64,000 nt of DNA from Cyclobacteriaceae bacterium (GCA_016787665.1 JAEUUC010000008.1:124001-188000), one strand, 5' to 3'. Numbered from the stretch's first letter, positions 43,539 to 54,511 are shown. The notes: generated from the sequence alone by a model not told the origin. Made by a program: numbers and translations.

Positions 43539-44840
43539 TTAAAGCGGGCTGTAGTCAGGGTTTCGAAATTCCTCCTCGAGGATCGAGGTAAACAAAAAAC
43601 CGCAAATCACTTTGGGGTAGAAGTAGGTTGATTTTTGTGGCATGGTCGACCCGCTGTGACATACGGATTTCACATCTTCAATGGATACATCCTGTGTGAT
43701 AATCGCCAGTTGAGCATCTTGCCGAAGCACCCGTGCCAGACAATCCGGAAAGGAACGATCGAAGTCGATGTGTTCGCTTTGGCGCTGATCTTTCCCCGCG
43801 ATGCCAAAGACCTTTTCAATGATGAAATAATGCATCACGGTAAGGTCGAGGCGTTTCACTTCTTCCGGAAACTTCCACGGCAGGGTTTCGAATGCCTCCT
43901 CCTTCAACCGGATTTTGTAGGCACTGTCGCGAAACAGCAAGCCGAAGGCCCACTTCTTTCCCGAGATCACTTCCGGCAGGCTATAGGGATCGTCCACCGG
44001 TTTGATCATGAAGTCGTCCTCGAGCGACCTCAGGATCGCTTTTTCGTCCGGCAGGTTGAGGCCCTTGATCAGGCGGTGTGTGGGCAGGATGCGCAAATCA
44101 CCCGCCTCGGTGTTGGTCAGGTACATCAGGTGAAAGTGATAGGCCTCCTGACCGGTATCCTTCGGATTGGCGGCCTGCCGCTTGTGCATCACGTGCAGTG
44201 AGCTCTCGTAGCGATGATGACCATCGGCCAGAATCACCGGCTTGGGGCGCAGCACTTCCATAAACCGGCTGATCACCTGCACATCCTGAATCACGGCCAG
44301 CACATCGCGCACCCCCTGGTAGTCCTCCGTCTCGTAGAGGGGAAACCGGATGGCCTCGTCCATGTACGGCTCCAACTCAAACCGTGTATCGGTGTACAAG
44401 CCATGTGTCGGGCTTACGTGCAGGTTTGTTTTCTCTAATAATTCGAGACGATCGTTCACGGCTTTAGGAATCGTGTTCTCGTGCCGCAGAATCACGTTGT
44501 CCTTCCAGTCGTGCACGCGAATGTGGCAAACGAACCCTTTGCGGCAGAGTTCCTGAGCGCTTCCGGGAAGTTTGAAGTATTGGTAATACACGTAAATGGC
44601 CGGTAGCTTATCTTGAATCAACACTCCGCTTTTTTTCCATTCGGCCAGCCGGGCTGCAGCGCGGTCGGCTGGTTGTGGTCCCTGCGGAACGGACAGATGA
44701 ATACTGTTGTACGGTTGCTGATACAGATTTTGTCGCTGCCGCTCGGACACCACATCAAACAAAGGTGAGGTTACCGAGTCCAACTCCCTGACCAGCGAAG
44801 GGTTGTACCGCCATGGGCGAATGGGACGAATGTCAGCCAC
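43539..44840 (-). CDS. DUF1015 family protein
   Basis: 433 aa. The open frame extends to 45056, but the first 72 residues lie inside accC and look random; the family N-terminus '(V/M)ADIRPIRPWRYN' begins at GTG 44840, four bases after the accC stop. The body carries 'ILADGHHRYESSLH' and 'KVFGIAGKDQRQSEHIDF', typical of DUF1015 (a ParB/sulfiredoxin-like fold linked to serine metabolism in some bacteria). No reaction can be assigned here. Cotranscribed with accC and maf. Confidence 0.88.
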   Translation of the reverse strand: MADIRPIRPWRYNPSLVRELDSVTSPLFDVVSERQRQNLYQQPYNSIHLSVPQGPQPADRAAARLAEWKKSGVLIQDKLPAIYVYYQYFKLPGSAQELCRKGFVCHIRVHDWKDNVILRHENTIPKAVNDRLELLEKTNLHVSPTHGLYTDTRFELEPYMDEAIRFPLYETEDYQGVRDVLAVIQDVQVISRFMEVLRPKPVILADGHHRYESSLHVMHKRQAANPKDTGQEAYHFHLMYLTNTEAGDLRILPTHRLIKGLNLPDEKAILRSLEDDFMIKPVDDPYSLPEVISGKKWAFGLLFRDSAYKIRLKEEAFETLPWKFPEEVKRLDLTVMHYFIIEKVFGIAGKDQRQSEHIDFDRSFPDCLARVLRQDAQLAIITQDVSIEDVKSVCHSGSTMPQKSTYFYPKVICGFLFTSILEEEFRNPDYSPL

Positions 44841-44844
44841 AGCG

Positions 44845-46344
44845 TCAGGAGTTGATACGGTTTTGTTTCCAGCGGCTTGCCCGTGCCGGTGTTTCCGAAG
44901 GCGGGTTTGCTGCCGGCTTTTGTTGTTGATGCAGATGCACGGCCAGTGCGGCTGCCAGTTGAGAGGATACTTCGTCAGCGGGTCTGCGCAGCATGTCAGG
45001 TTTGAAATACTTTTCGACAAACTTCGTATCGAAATTACCGGAGCGGAAGGCTTCATGTGTCATCACAAACCGGCAGAAACCGAGCGTAGTTTCCACCCCG
45101 GTGATCTGATACTCATCAATGGCACGAATCATTTTTTCGATGGCCAGTTCCCGCGTTTCCGCAGTACAAATCATTTTGGCAATCATCGGGTCATAGTAGA
45201 ACGGTATGGCCATGCCCTGCTCAAAGCCATCATCCACGCGAATGCCATGCCCTTGCGGGCGCACGTACGTTTTCAGGGTGCCAATGTCGGGCAGAAAGTT
45301 ATTGGCCGGATCCTCGGCATAAACCCGGACTTCAACTGAATGCCCGCGCAGCGTTAATTCCTCCTGGGTGAAGGGCAGTTTTTCCCCCTCGGCCACTTTA
45401 ATCTGAAGTTTCACCAGGTCCAGACCGGTGATCATTTCGGTGACCGGGTGCTCCACCTGCAGCCGCGTGTTCATTTCCAGGAAAAAGAAATCCAGGTTGC
45501 TGTCCACGATGAATTCGACTGTGCCGGCATTATAATACTTGGCAGCCTTGGCCACATTGACCGCGGCTTCACCCATTCTTTTACGCAATTCCGGAGTGAG
45601 GATCGAGGAAGGAGCCTCTTCCACTACTTTTTGGTGCCTGCGCTGCACACTGCATTCGCGCTCGAAGAGGTGAACCACATTTCCATGCTGATCGCCAAAA
45701 ATCTGAAACTCGATGTGCCGGGGTTGGGTCACATATTTTTCAATAAACACCGAGCCATCCCCAAATGCACTGGTTGCTTCGCTGATCGCGCGCTGCATTT
45801 GTTCTTCCAGTTCGGCTTCTTTTTCAACGATGCGCATACCCTTGCCGCCACCACCGGCACTGGCTTTAATGAGCACCGGGTAACCGATTTCCCGGGCAAC
45901 CTCATGCGCCAGTTTAACATCGGTAATGGGCTTGTTGATGCCGGGCACCAGCGGCACGCCAAAACGGGCGGCTGCCTCCTTGGCCGCAATCTTACTGCCC
46001 ATGAGTTCGATCGATTCAGGCGAGGGGCCAATGAAAATCAGGCCCGCCTCGCGAACGGCTCGGGCGAAGTCTTCATTTTCAGACAGGAAACCGTAGCCCG
46101 GGTGGATAGCATCCGCACCGGTGTGGCGGGCAGCCTCTATGATTTTTTCCATGCGCAGGTACGACTGCGCAGACGGAGGTGGGCCTATGCAAACCGCCTC
46201 ATCCGCAAAGCGCACATGCAGCGCATGGCGGTCGGCTTCGCTGTAGACGGCAACGGTTTTGATTCCCATTTCGCGCGCGGTGCGCATGATGCGCAAGGTT
46301 ATTTCACCGCGGTTGGCAACCAGTATTTTTCGGATCTTCCCCAT
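44845..46344 (-). CDS. accC: Biotin carboxylase (acetyl-/acyl-CoA carboxylase subunit)
   Basis: 499 aa from ATG 46344; the frame also opens at TTG 46350. The N-terminal 'KILVANRGEITLRIMRTARE', ATP-grasp core ('IKASAGGGGKGMRIV'), 'RECSVQRRHQKVVEEAP' and 'FLEMNTRLQVEHPVTEMI' are the biotin-carboxylase signatures. It charges biotin with bicarbonate using ATP. A C-terminal tail of about 50 residues ('LHQQQKPAANPPSETP'), longer than the ~450-aa E. coli AccC, is common in Bacteroidota. Whether it serves acetyl-, propionyl- or another CoA carboxylase cannot be told, because the partner subunits are not here. Confidence 0.93.
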   Translation of the reverse strand: MGKIRKILVANRGEITLRIMRTAREMGIKTVAVYSEADRHALHVRFADEAVCIGPPPSAQSYLRMEKIIEAARHTGADAIHPGYGFLSENEDFARAVREAGLIFIGPSPESIELMGSKIAAKEAAARFGVPLVPGINKPITDVKLAHEVAREIGYPVLIKASAGGGGKGMRIVEKEAELEEQMQRAISEATSAFGDGSVFIEKYVTQPRHIEFQIFGDQHGNVVHLFERECSVQRRHQKVVEEAPSSILTPELRKRMGEAAVNVAKAAKYYNAGTVEFIVDSNLDFFFLEMNTRLQVEHPVTEMITGLDLVKLQIKVAEGEKLPFTQEELTLRGHSVEVRVYAEDPANNFLPDIGTLKTYVRPQGHGIRVDDGFEQGMAIPFYYDPMIAKMICTAETRELAIEKMIRAIDEYQITGVETTLGFCRFVMTHEAFRSGNFDTKFVEKYFKPDMLRRPADEVSSQLAAALAVHLHQQQKPAANPPSETPARASRWKQNRINS

Positions 46345-46382
46345 CTTCAAACTTTGGCAAAAGCTACAATAAAACGGCTGGA

Positions 46383-46412
46383 TTGTACTCCGGCCGGTTT
46401 TCGTTATTTTTG
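46383..46412 (+). promoter_or_regulatory. Promoter (TTG-N19-TATTTTTG), oxoamine synthase gene
   Basis: TTG at 46383-46385 and an exact TATTTTTG at 46405-46412 separated by 19 bases, the expected Bacteroidota -33/-7 layout. The ATG follows 30 bases later, so this gene has a normal leader. Confidence 0.75.
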
Positions 46413-46442
46413 CGGCAATTTTAACAGAAAATTAAGTCCACC

Positions 46443-47693
46443 ATGGTCGATTTGTTCGAAAAACTTAAAATGGAGGCTGGTCCGCTGGCCAAATATTCTC
46501 ACCTGCCGCCCGATTACTTTTTCTTCCCCAAACTGGAAGGTGAAATCGGGCCGCATATGATGTTCAATGGAAAAAAGGTATTGAACTGGAGTCTGAACAA
46601 CTACCTGGGTTTGGCTAACCACCCCGAGGTGCGCAAGGCTGATGCCGAGGCCACCGCTCAATACGGCCTGGCTTACCCGATGGGTGCGCGCATGATGAGC
46701 GGCAACTCGGTGAATCACCTCCGACTGGAAAAAGAGCTGGCTGAGTTTGTGAAAAAGCAGGACGTCATGCTGCTGAACTTTGGATACCAGGGCGTGGTAT
46801 CCATCATTGATGCGTTGGTTAACCGCAAGGACGTAATCGTGTACGATGCGGAATCGCACGCCTGTATCATTGACGGTGTTCGCCTTCACATGGGCAAACG
46901 CTTCGTGTATGCACACAACGACATGGACAGCCTGGAGAAGCAACTTCAGCGGGCAACCAAGTTGGCCGAGGAAACCGGTGGCGGCATCCTGGTGATTACG
47001 GAAGGTGTTTTTGGTATGTCGGGCAACCAAGGTAACCTGAAGGGTGTTGCCGAACTGAAAAAGAAATACAATTTCCGCCTGTTTGTAGATGATGCTCACG
47101 GCTTCGGCTGCATGGGTCCCACCGGGGCGGGCACAGGCGAAGAGCAGGGCGTGATGGATCAAATCGATTTGTACTTCTCCACGTTTGCCAAATCCATGGC
47201 CAGCATTGGAGCCTTTGTTGCAGGCGATAAGAACATCCTGACCTACCTGCGGTACAGTGTGCGGTCGCAGATTTATGCCAAGAGCATGCCCATGCCGCTG
47301 GTGATCGGGGCGTTGAAACGCCTGGAATTGCTGCGTAGCAAACCGGAACTGCGCCAGAAACTGTGGACCATTGTAAAGGCCATTCAAAACGGATTGCGCG
47401 AACGCGGATTTTATCTCGGTACCACCACTTCGATGGTGACCCCGGTGTTGTTCAAAGGGGGGGTAGGCGAGGCCGCCAATATGGCAATGGACCTGCGCGA
47501 GAACTTCGGTATTTTCTGCTCGGTGGTTATTTATCCGGTTGTGCCCAAAGACGTTATCATGTTCCGGATTATTCCTACCGCGGCCCATACCCAAGAGGAT
47601 GTTGAGCGTACCTTAACCGCGTTTTCTGCCCTAAAAACGAAGCTTGATAGCGGGTTTTATCGGGAAGAAGCGCTGGTTTCCGTGACCCGGTAG
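46443..47693 (+). CDS. Alpha-oxoamine synthase, serine palmitoyltransferase-like
   Basis: 416 aa PLP enzyme of fold type I. 'WSLNNYLGLANHPEVRKADA', 'GMSGNQGNLKGV', 'VDDAHGFGCMG' (PLP-binding Asp) and the Schiff-base lysine K250 in 'TFAKSMASIG' are present. The branch also contains KBL (2-amino-3-ketobutyrate CoA ligase) and BioF; the Bacteroidota homologue with the 'NYLGL' start and the first-residue pattern 'LFEKLKMEAGPLAKYSHLPP' is, as far as I know, the sphingolipid-forming serine palmitoyltransferase. It would condense Ser with palmitoyl-CoA. Activity should be tested against KBL. Strong dedicated promoter; divergent from accC. Confidence 0.85.
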   Translation: MVDLFEKLKMEAGPLAKYSHLPPDYFFFPKLEGEIGPHMMFNGKKVLNWSLNNYLGLANHPEVRKADAEATAQYGLAYPMGARMMSGNSVNHLRLEKELAEFVKKQDVMLLNFGYQGVVSIIDALVNRKDVIVYDAESHACIIDGVRLHMGKRFVYAHNDMDSLEKQLQRATKLAEETGGGILVITEGVFGMSGNQGNLKGVAELKKKYNFRLFVDDAHGFGCMGPTGAGTGEEQGVMDQIDLYFSTFAKSMASIGAFVAGDKNILTYLRYSVRSQIYAKSMPMPLVIGALKRLELLRSKPELRQKLWTIVKAIQNGLRERGFYLGTTTSMVTPVLFKGGVGEAANMAMDLRENFGIFCSVVIYPVVPKDVIMFRIIPTAAHTQEDVERTLTAFSALKTKLDSGFYREEALVSVTR

Positions 47694-47714
47694 GGAAAAA
47701 ATGGCCTTTTTAGC

Positions 47715-47743
47715 TTGGTTTTGAAGGTTTTTGTTTAACTTCG
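47715..47743 (+). promoter_or_regulatory. Promoter (TTG-N18-TAACTTCG), mini-histone gene
   Basis: TTG at 47715-47717 and TAACTTCG (one mismatch to TAnnTTTG) at 47736-47743, 18 bases apart, 40 bases before the ATG at 47784. Confidence 0.55.
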
Positions 47744-47783
47744 TCCAAAAGGATTTCATCAGAAACCTCTAAACATCATAAAA

Positions 47784-47963
47784 ATGAAAAAATTTGAAGA
47801 GCTAAAAGCCCTCATCGCCTCCATCGAACCGGATGCGGACAAGTTCTACAACAAAGGAAACAGCGCTGCTGGGACCCGCTTGCGTAAAGGAATGCAGGAC
47901 CTCAAAAATGTGGCCCAGCAAATACGCTCAGAAGTGCAGGATTTGAAAAATAAAACCAGCTAG
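47784..47963 (+). CDS. HctA/Hc1-like mini-histone H1
   Basis: 59 aa, too short for length-limited gene calling. It begins 'MKKFEELKALIASIEPDADK', continues 'FYNKGNSAAGTRLRKGMQDL' and ends in a Lys-rich helix ('LKNKTS'). This is the small histone-H1-like protein found throughout Bacteroidota. Basic, helical and probably nucleoid-binding. ATG 47784 is preceded by a good promoter and followed by a strong terminator, so it is a monocistronic, probably abundant gene. Confidence 0.9.
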   Translation: MKKFEELKALIASIEPDADKFYNKGNSAAGTRLRKGMQDLKNVAQQIRSEVQDLKNKTS

Positions 47964-47999
47964 GGCGTTAGTCTCTAAGACCGGATTTGTAGTTTTTTG

Positions 48000-48031
48000 A
48001 AAGGGATACCTACGGGTATCCCTTTTCTTTT
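48000..48031 (+). terminator. Rho-independent terminator after the mini-histone gene
   Basis: A ten-bp perfect stem (AAGGGATACC / GGTATCCCTT, loop TACG) followed by TTCTTTT, 37 bases after the stop. It also lies just beyond the stop of dapA, which is on the other strand. Confidence 0.9.
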
Positions 48032-48040
48032 GTCCGTACG

Positions 48041-48916
48041 TTACTTTTTCATTTTGGCCAACGCGGCCTGAATTTTCTTTTGAAGGGCATCACCGGGTGC
48101 AACTACGGGCAAACGGAAATTGGGTTCACAAAGGCCCATCAGGCTGAGCAAGTATTTGATGCCTGCCGGGTTGCCTTCTTCATACATCAAGCCGTTGATA
48201 TCCATCAATTTGAAAAGCTCCTGAGAAGCGCGGGGAAAGTTGCCCGCAGCTGCGTGGTCGGTCATTTTCTTGAAGATGACGGGAAAGGCGTTGGCCAATA
48301 CAGAAATCACACCCACACTACCAATCGCATACATCGGCACGGTTAGCATATCATCACCTGAAATGATCATGAATGGGCGGGGCTTGCCGGCTGAAATTTT
48401 CATGCACTGTTCTAAGTTACCGGAGGCCTCTTTGATCCCGATGATGTTAGGGTGCTCCGCCAGTCGCAGTGTTGTTTCGGCCGTCAGGTTTGATGAAGTC
48501 CGGCCGGGAACATTATACAGAATCACTGGCACGGGGCTAAACTCGGCAACGGCCTGAAAGTGTTGGAATATCCCTTCTTGCGAGGGCTTGTTGTAATAGG
48601 GGCTCACGCTAAGAAGTGCGGCTATCCCTGCAAACGAGGTGCTGTCAATTTCATCCAGCACGGCCGTTGTGTTATTGCCCCCAATGCCATAGACAATCGG
48701 TAACGCCTTCGGATTGTTCTTGCGAACGAAGTTCAGAATTTCCTTTTTTTCGTCTTTGGAGCAGGTGGCGGACTCGCCCGTGGTGCCCATCACGACCCAA
48801 TAGTCGACCCCGCGTGCGGTGTGGCGTAGGATTTTTTTCAAGGCGGGGAAATCCACATCTCCGTTTTCGGTGAATGGAGTGACCAACGCTACACCCGTAC
48901 CGTACAGTGCCTTCAT
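48041..48916 (-). CDS. dapA: 4-hydroxy-tetrahydrodipicolinate synthase
   Basis: 291 aa, normal length. 'VVMGTTGESATCSKDEKKEI', the Tyr in 'VILYNVPGRTSSNL' and the Schiff-base Lys in 'NIIGIKEASGN' are intact. Condenses pyruvate with aspartate semialdehyde in the diaminopimelate/lysine pathway. It is third in the minus-strand row ligA-DUF6913-dapA; dapD, a later enzyme of the same pathway, lies at the other end of the window. Confidence 0.97.
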   Translation of the reverse strand: MKALYGTGVALVTPFTENGDVDFPALKKILRHTARGVDYWVVMGTTGESATCSKDEKKEILNFVRKNNPKALPIVYGIGGNNTTAVLDEIDSTSFAGIAALLSVSPYYNKPSQEGIFQHFQAVAEFSPVPVILYNVPGRTSSNLTAETTLRLAEHPNIIGIKEASGNLEQCMKISAGKPRPFMIISGDDMLTVPMYAIGSVGVISVLANAFPVIFKKMTDHAAAGNFPRASQELFKLMDINGLMYEEGNPAGIKYLLSLMGLCEPNFRLPVVAPGDALQKKIQAALAKMKK

Positions 48917-48966
48917 ACGTCAAAAAATTTATGCAATATAGAAAGGATTACGGCCCCAGCGGCCGG

Positions 48967-49476
48967 CTACCGAAGTTGGGCTACGTAGCGATGCATGTTA
49001 TCGGCAAGCGAGTGCTGGTCTCCGTTTTTCCCGATCATCAACTCAAAATCAACGGTGTGATCTTCGCGGTATACACCTACCCGACAATGCGCTTTACTCC
49101 GGGCCAGCAGGTAGTCGATCAGATCGTTTGGCTCCTTGTCCAGATTAAAGAGATAGTCAAATGTGGTGTCGGCAAACTTCAAGGCTTTATCCGACTGGAG
49201 TGAACCCCAAAAACTGAGTTCTTCAACGGTAAAAAAATCAAACAGGAAGTCGTAGTTCTCTTTTTTGCGGGGCAAAAACTCCAGGACCTGAACCTTTTTC
49301 CCTTCTGTTTCCAACACCTTGACCAGTCGTTTTACCTCATCGTGTTTGGCTTTGTCCTCCACGGTAAACAACACGCCAATGCTCATCGCCTGGGGGTAGG
49401 GCAAACTGGCCCGGATACTTTTGTTTTTCTTTCGGGCATTGCTGGTGCGCCACCGCAGAAACGTCTTCTTGAACAT
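48967..49476 (-). CDS. DUF6913 family protein
   Basis: 169 aa, no signal peptide. 'SIGVLFTVEDKAKHDEVKRL', 'FLPRKKENYDFLFDFF' and 'YLFNLDKEPNDLIDYLLARS' match the Bacteroidota DUF6913 family as I remember it. Cytoplasmic, unknown function. Lies between ligA (30 bases upstream) and dapA (50 bases downstream) on the same strand, so probably cotranscribed; this neighbourhood is often seen in Cytophagales, but co-occurrence gives no role. Confidence 0.8.
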   Translation of the reverse strand: MFKKTFLRWRTSNARKKNKSIRASLPYPQAMSIGVLFTVEDKAKHDEVKRLVKVLETEGKKVQVLEFLPRKKENYDFLFDFFTVEELSFWGSLQSDKALKFADTTFDYLFNLDKEPNDLIDYLLARSKAHCRVGVYREDHTVDFELMIGKNGDQHSLADNMHRYVAQLR

Positions 49477-49506
49477 CGTGGCAAAATACTAAAATGTGTT
49501 GCAAGA

Positions 49507-51549
<2,043 letters not shown>

Positions 51550-51585
51550 TTACTGCGTAAATAGTGTGGATTTGATTGGTGGCAT

Positions 51586-51593
51586 TATCTTTG
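51586..51593 (+). promoter_or_regulatory. Perfect -7 element (TATCTTTG), outer-membrane barrel gene
   Basis: Exact TAnnTTTG, 30 bases before the ATG at 51624, giving a leader of about 25 bases. The -33 box is imperfect (GTG). Confidence 0.6.
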
Positions 51594-51623
51594 TTTGGGA
51601 TCAAACCAACTAACCCAATTTTT

Positions 51624-52205
51624 ATGAAAAAAATTTCCCTTCTTTCTCTCCTCGTGTTGTGCGCGGGCTTGGTGGCCAGTGCTCAAGAGTACAAGCCATT
51701 TAAGGTTGGTGTCGGTCTTGGCTATGCGTTGACTACCGGTGATGGCGCCAAGGGTGGCGTACTTCTTTACCTGGAGCCAGCCTACCGCGTTTCGGACCCC
51801 TTGTTGGTTGGTATTCGTTTGGAAACTGCCGCAGTAACCCGCGGATTTTCCGAGGATGTACTCGCAAGCGGGGGTACCATTGACGTGGCTGCTATCGGTT
51901 CGTTCAGCGCCTTCGGTCAGTATTATTTTTCAACCGGTTCATTCCGTCCGTTTGTAGGAGCGGGGGCAGGCTTCTTTACGTTGGCGGCTGTTTCAGGTTC
52001 TGCCCAAGGAACGGTGGTTACTGCAGTGGAAGCCTCAAATAAGTTTGGGTTTTACCCGCGCGTAGGTTTCGATCTGGGCCATTTCAATATGTCGGTGGAC
52101 TTCAACCTGATTCCAGCTTCTGAGACCATTGGCGGGTTGGCTGAAGTGAAGAACAGCTACCTGGGGTTCCGGGCTGGCTTCTCAATTGGTGGTGGTAAGA
52201 AATAG
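51624..52205 (+). CDS. Outer-membrane beta-barrel protein
   Basis: 193 aa from ATG 51624 (upstream in-frame codons lie inside the promoter region). Signal peptide 'ISLLSLLVLCAGLVASA'; the mature part is about 170 residues of alternating strands ('FKVGVGLGYALTTGDG', 'SFSAFGQYYFSTGSFRP', 'KNSYLGFRAGFSIGG') with aromatic and Gly residues as in the OmpW/OprF-N-type eight-strand barrel. No substrate is suggested. Monocistronic, with its own promoter and a strong terminator. Confidence 0.85.
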   Translation: MKKISLLSLLVLCAGLVASAQEYKPFKVGVGLGYALTTGDGAKGGVLLYLEPAYRVSDPLLVGIRLETAAVTRGFSEDVLASGGTIDVAAIGSFSAFGQYYFSTGSFRPFVGAGAGFFTLAAVSGSAQGTVVTAVEASNKFGFYPRVGFDLGHFNMSVDFNLIPASETIGGLAEVKNSYLGFRAGFSIGGGKK

Positions 52206-52226
52206 TCGATCGGAAGATTCCAAAAG

Positions 52227-52255
52227 AAAGGGGCGGAAGCCCCTTTTCTTTTTTT
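52227..52255 (+). terminator. Rho-independent terminator after the barrel gene
   Basis: AAAGGGGC / GCCCCTTT stem with a GGAA tetraloop and a T-rich tail; it lies against the stop of the convergent rsmE. Confidence 0.88.
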
Positions 52256-52946
52256 ATTGCGTTGACGCATTGGCGGACTGTAGCAGCGTACACGCCACCA
52301 GTGCAGCGGTTTCGGTACGCAACCGGGTTGGACCCAGCGATACTTGTGAAAAATTGCTTTGCAAGGCGGTTGCTATCTCATCTGGGGAGAAATCACCCTC
52401 AGGTCCAATGAGCATCAGGTAGCTCGCCCCGGGTTTGATAACTGACTTGAGGTGCACCGGGTTATGAGGATCCACGTATCCGATAAACCGCTGGTCAGCC
52501 TTTGCCAGCAGGATCTCGTCAAACCCGGTCATTCCGTTTAGCTCGGGCAGCCAGGCTTGTTGCGATTGCTTCATGGCGCTTTGGGCGATTTTGCCGAGCC
52601 GATCCAGGTTGACTGTTTTTCGCTCCGACCGATTGCAGCGCATAAACGAAATCTGCTGCACCCCCAATTCGGTACACTTTTCCACTAACCACTCCATGCG
52701 GTCCAGATTTTTGGTGGGTGCTACTGCTACTTGAATGTGATAGGGGGCGGGGGGAACTACTTCTTCTTTGGTAATGGTAAACCGGAACTCTTTCTTATCG
52801 GAGGTCAATTCGGCCTCCATCCGTTTACCGCGGCCATCCACCAGCGCTATGCAATCGCCAATCACCAAACGCAGCACGCGGGCATGGTGCGCTTCGTCTT
52901 CAGAAAGTACGTAATCAGAGCCCGGTGGATGATAGAACAAATCCAA
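52254..52946 (-). CDS. rsmE: 16S rRNA (uracil-1498 N3)-methyltransferase
   Basis: 230 aa, typical RsmE. 'HHARVLRLVIGDCIALVDG' in the PUA-like N-terminus, then the SPOUT knot with 'YLMLIGPEGDFSPDEI' and 'VSLGPTRLRTETAALVACTL' at the end. SAM-dependent methylation of U1498 in 16S rRNA. Last of the gltA-ACBP-rsmE row. Confidence 0.95.
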   Translation of the reverse strand: MDLFYHPPGSDYVLSEDEAHHARVLRLVIGDCIALVDGRGKRMEAELTSDKKEFRFTITKEEVVPPAPYHIQVAVAPTKNLDRMEWLVEKCTELGVQQISFMRCNRSERKTVNLDRLGKIAQSAMKQSQQAWLPELNGMTGFDEILLAKADQRFIGYVDPHNPVHLKSVIKPGASYLMLIGPEGDFSPDEIATALQSNFSQVSLGPTRLRTETAALVACTLLQSANASTQ

Positions 52947-52958
52947 AGGCGGATGCAG

Positions 52959-53222
52959 CTACTTGTAGTTTTGCTCAAGCGAACTCACCAGGGTGAGATA
53001 CGCCTGCATGGCGGCTTCGTTGGTCATCCCTTTTTTAGAAGCCCATGCATCGAACTTGGCTATGCCTTTGAAGTCGAAACCCGTTGGGCGCTCTCCGCTC
53101 ACATCCCCCTCGGTGGATTGCTTATAGAGCGCATACAACTCCAGCAACTCTTCATTGGAAGGCCGCCTGGTGAGCTGCTGGGCGCAATCCACGGCAGCTT
53201 TGAAGTCATCGGCTAACGCCAT
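52959..53222 (-). CDS. Acyl-CoA-binding protein (ACBP)
   Basis: 87 aa from ATG 53222, two bases after the gltA stop. The four-helix ACBP pattern 'DFKAAVDCAQQLTRRPSNEE', 'LLELYALYKQSTEGD' and 'KFDAWASKKGMTNEAAMQAY' is clear, with the Tyr and Lys residues that bind the CoA phosphate. It buffers long-chain acyl-CoA in the cytoplasm. ACBP is mainly eukaryotic and patchy in bacteria; pairing with citrate synthase fits acyl-CoA/acetyl-CoA metabolism (inference). Confidence 0.92.
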   Translation of the reverse strand: MALADDFKAAVDCAQQLTRRPSNEELLELYALYKQSTEGDVSGERPTGFDFKGIAKFDAWASKKGMTNEAAMQAYLTLVSSLEQNYK

Positions 53223-53224
53223 GG

Positions 53225-54511
53225 TCAACGCTTGTTAATCGGCACGTACTTGCGCGGAGGTTGGCCTACGTAAATCTGGCGCGGGCGGCCAATCGGCTCT
53301 TTGTTCTCACGCATTTCTTTCCACTGTGCAATCCAGCCCGGCAGGCGACCCATCGCAAACATGACGGTGAACATCTCGACCGGTATACCCAGGGCCCGGT
53401 AAATGATACCGGAGTAGAAGTCCACGTTGGGATACAACTTGCGCTCAATGAAGTACGGATCGCGCAACGCCACTTCTTCGAGTTTCGAGGCAATTTCCAA
53501 TACCGGGTCATTTACGCCCAGTTTGCCGAGCACATCGTCTGCGGCTTTCTTGATGATTTTGGCACGCGGGTCAAAGTTCTTGTACACGCGGTGACCAAAA
53601 CCCATCAGGCGGAAGCCGCTGTTCTTGTCCTTTGCCTTGTTAATCCACTTTTCAATGTCTCCACCATCCTTGCGGATTTGCTCCAACATGACGATAACTT
53701 CTTGGTTGGCGCCACCGTGCAACGGTCCCCACAGCGCGTTGATACCAGCTGAAATGGAGGAGTAGATGCTGGCTTTCGATGAGCCCACAATCCGAACGGT
53801 GGAGGTTGAGCAGTTTTGCTCGTGGTCAGCATGAAGGATCAATAACTTATCCAACGCATCGGCCACTACCGGGTCAACATGATACTGTTCAGCTGGCAGG
53901 GCAAACATCATCTTCAGGAACCGGGAACAATAGTCAAGCGCATTGTCCGGATAGTTTACCGGATGTCCCACCGCATTCTTGTACGCCCATGCGGCAAAGG
54001 TTGGCATCTTGGCCAGGGAGCGAACGATGCTGAGGTACACGCCTTCGGCCGAGCGGTTGGGGTCCAGCGACTCGGGATAAAAAGCTGTCTGCGCGCAGAA
54101 CAACGAGGCCAGCACACCCATGGGGTGGGAGGTGGAAGGGAATCCATCCAGTATCTTCTTGACATCTTCATGCACCAGTGTATGCGTCTTGATGTCGTTG
54201 CTGAACTTATTGAGCTGATCCTGAGATGGTAGTTCACCGAATATGAGCAAGTAGGCTACTTCCAGAAACGTTGACTTTTCAGCCAACTCTTCGATGCCGT
54301 AACCCCTGTAACGGAGTATGCCCTTGTCGCCATCCAAAAAGGTAATGGCACTCTTGGTGGCACCGGTGTTTTTATAACCCAGGTCCAGGGTTACTGTGCC
54401 GGTTTCTTCGAGCAGGTTGCTGATATCAATGCCCTGTTCACCTTCCGAGCCTTCGATAACGGGGAATGTGTAGGTCTTGCCGTCTATGATGAGTTGTGCG
54501 GTTTTTGCCAT
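53225..54511 (-). CDS. gltA: Citrate synthase
   Basis: 428 aa, the hexameric bacterial type. The three catalytic regions are intact: 'HEQNCSTSTVRIVGSSKAS', 'WGPLHGGANQEVI' (His) and 'MGFGHRVYKNFDPR' (His, then Asp further on). Condenses acetyl-CoA and oxaloacetate. First gene of a minus-strand row with ACBP and rsmE, two bases apart from ACBP. Confidence 0.98.
   Translation of the reverse strand: MAKTAQLIIDGKTYTFPVIEGSEGEQGIDISNLLEETGTVTLDLGYKNTGATKSAITFLDGDKGILRYRGYGIEELAEKSTFLEVAYLLIFGELPSQDQLNKFSNDIKTHTLVHEDVKKILDGFPSTSHPMGVLASLFCAQTAFYPESLDPNRSAEGVYLSIVRSLAKMPTFAAWAYKNAVGHPVNYPDNALDYCSRFLKMMFALPAEQYHVDPVVADALDKLLILHADHEQNCSTSTVRIVGSSKASIYSSISAGINALWGPLHGGANQEVIVMLEQIRKDGGDIEKWINKAKDKNSGFRLMGFGHRVYKNFDPRAKIIKKAADDVLGKLGVNDPVLEIASKLEEVALRDPYFIERKLYPNVDFYSGIIYRALGIPVEMFTVMFAMGRLPGWIAQWKEMRENKEPIGRPRQIYVGQPPRKYVPINKR

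Noticed and set aside
44841..45056. 72-codon N-terminal extension of the DUF1015 gene
   Set aside because: It lies entirely inside accC in another frame and has no DUF1015 similarity; GTG 44840 gives the family start.
45448..46560. 370-codon frame on the plus strand opposite accC
   Set aside because: It is the antisense shadow of a GC-rich gene; the translation shows no domain and accC motifs are unambiguous on the other strand.
46404..47594. 396-codon frame on the minus strand opposite the oxoamine synthase
   Set aside because: Antisense shadow; the plus-strand gene has a perfect promoter and all PLP motifs.
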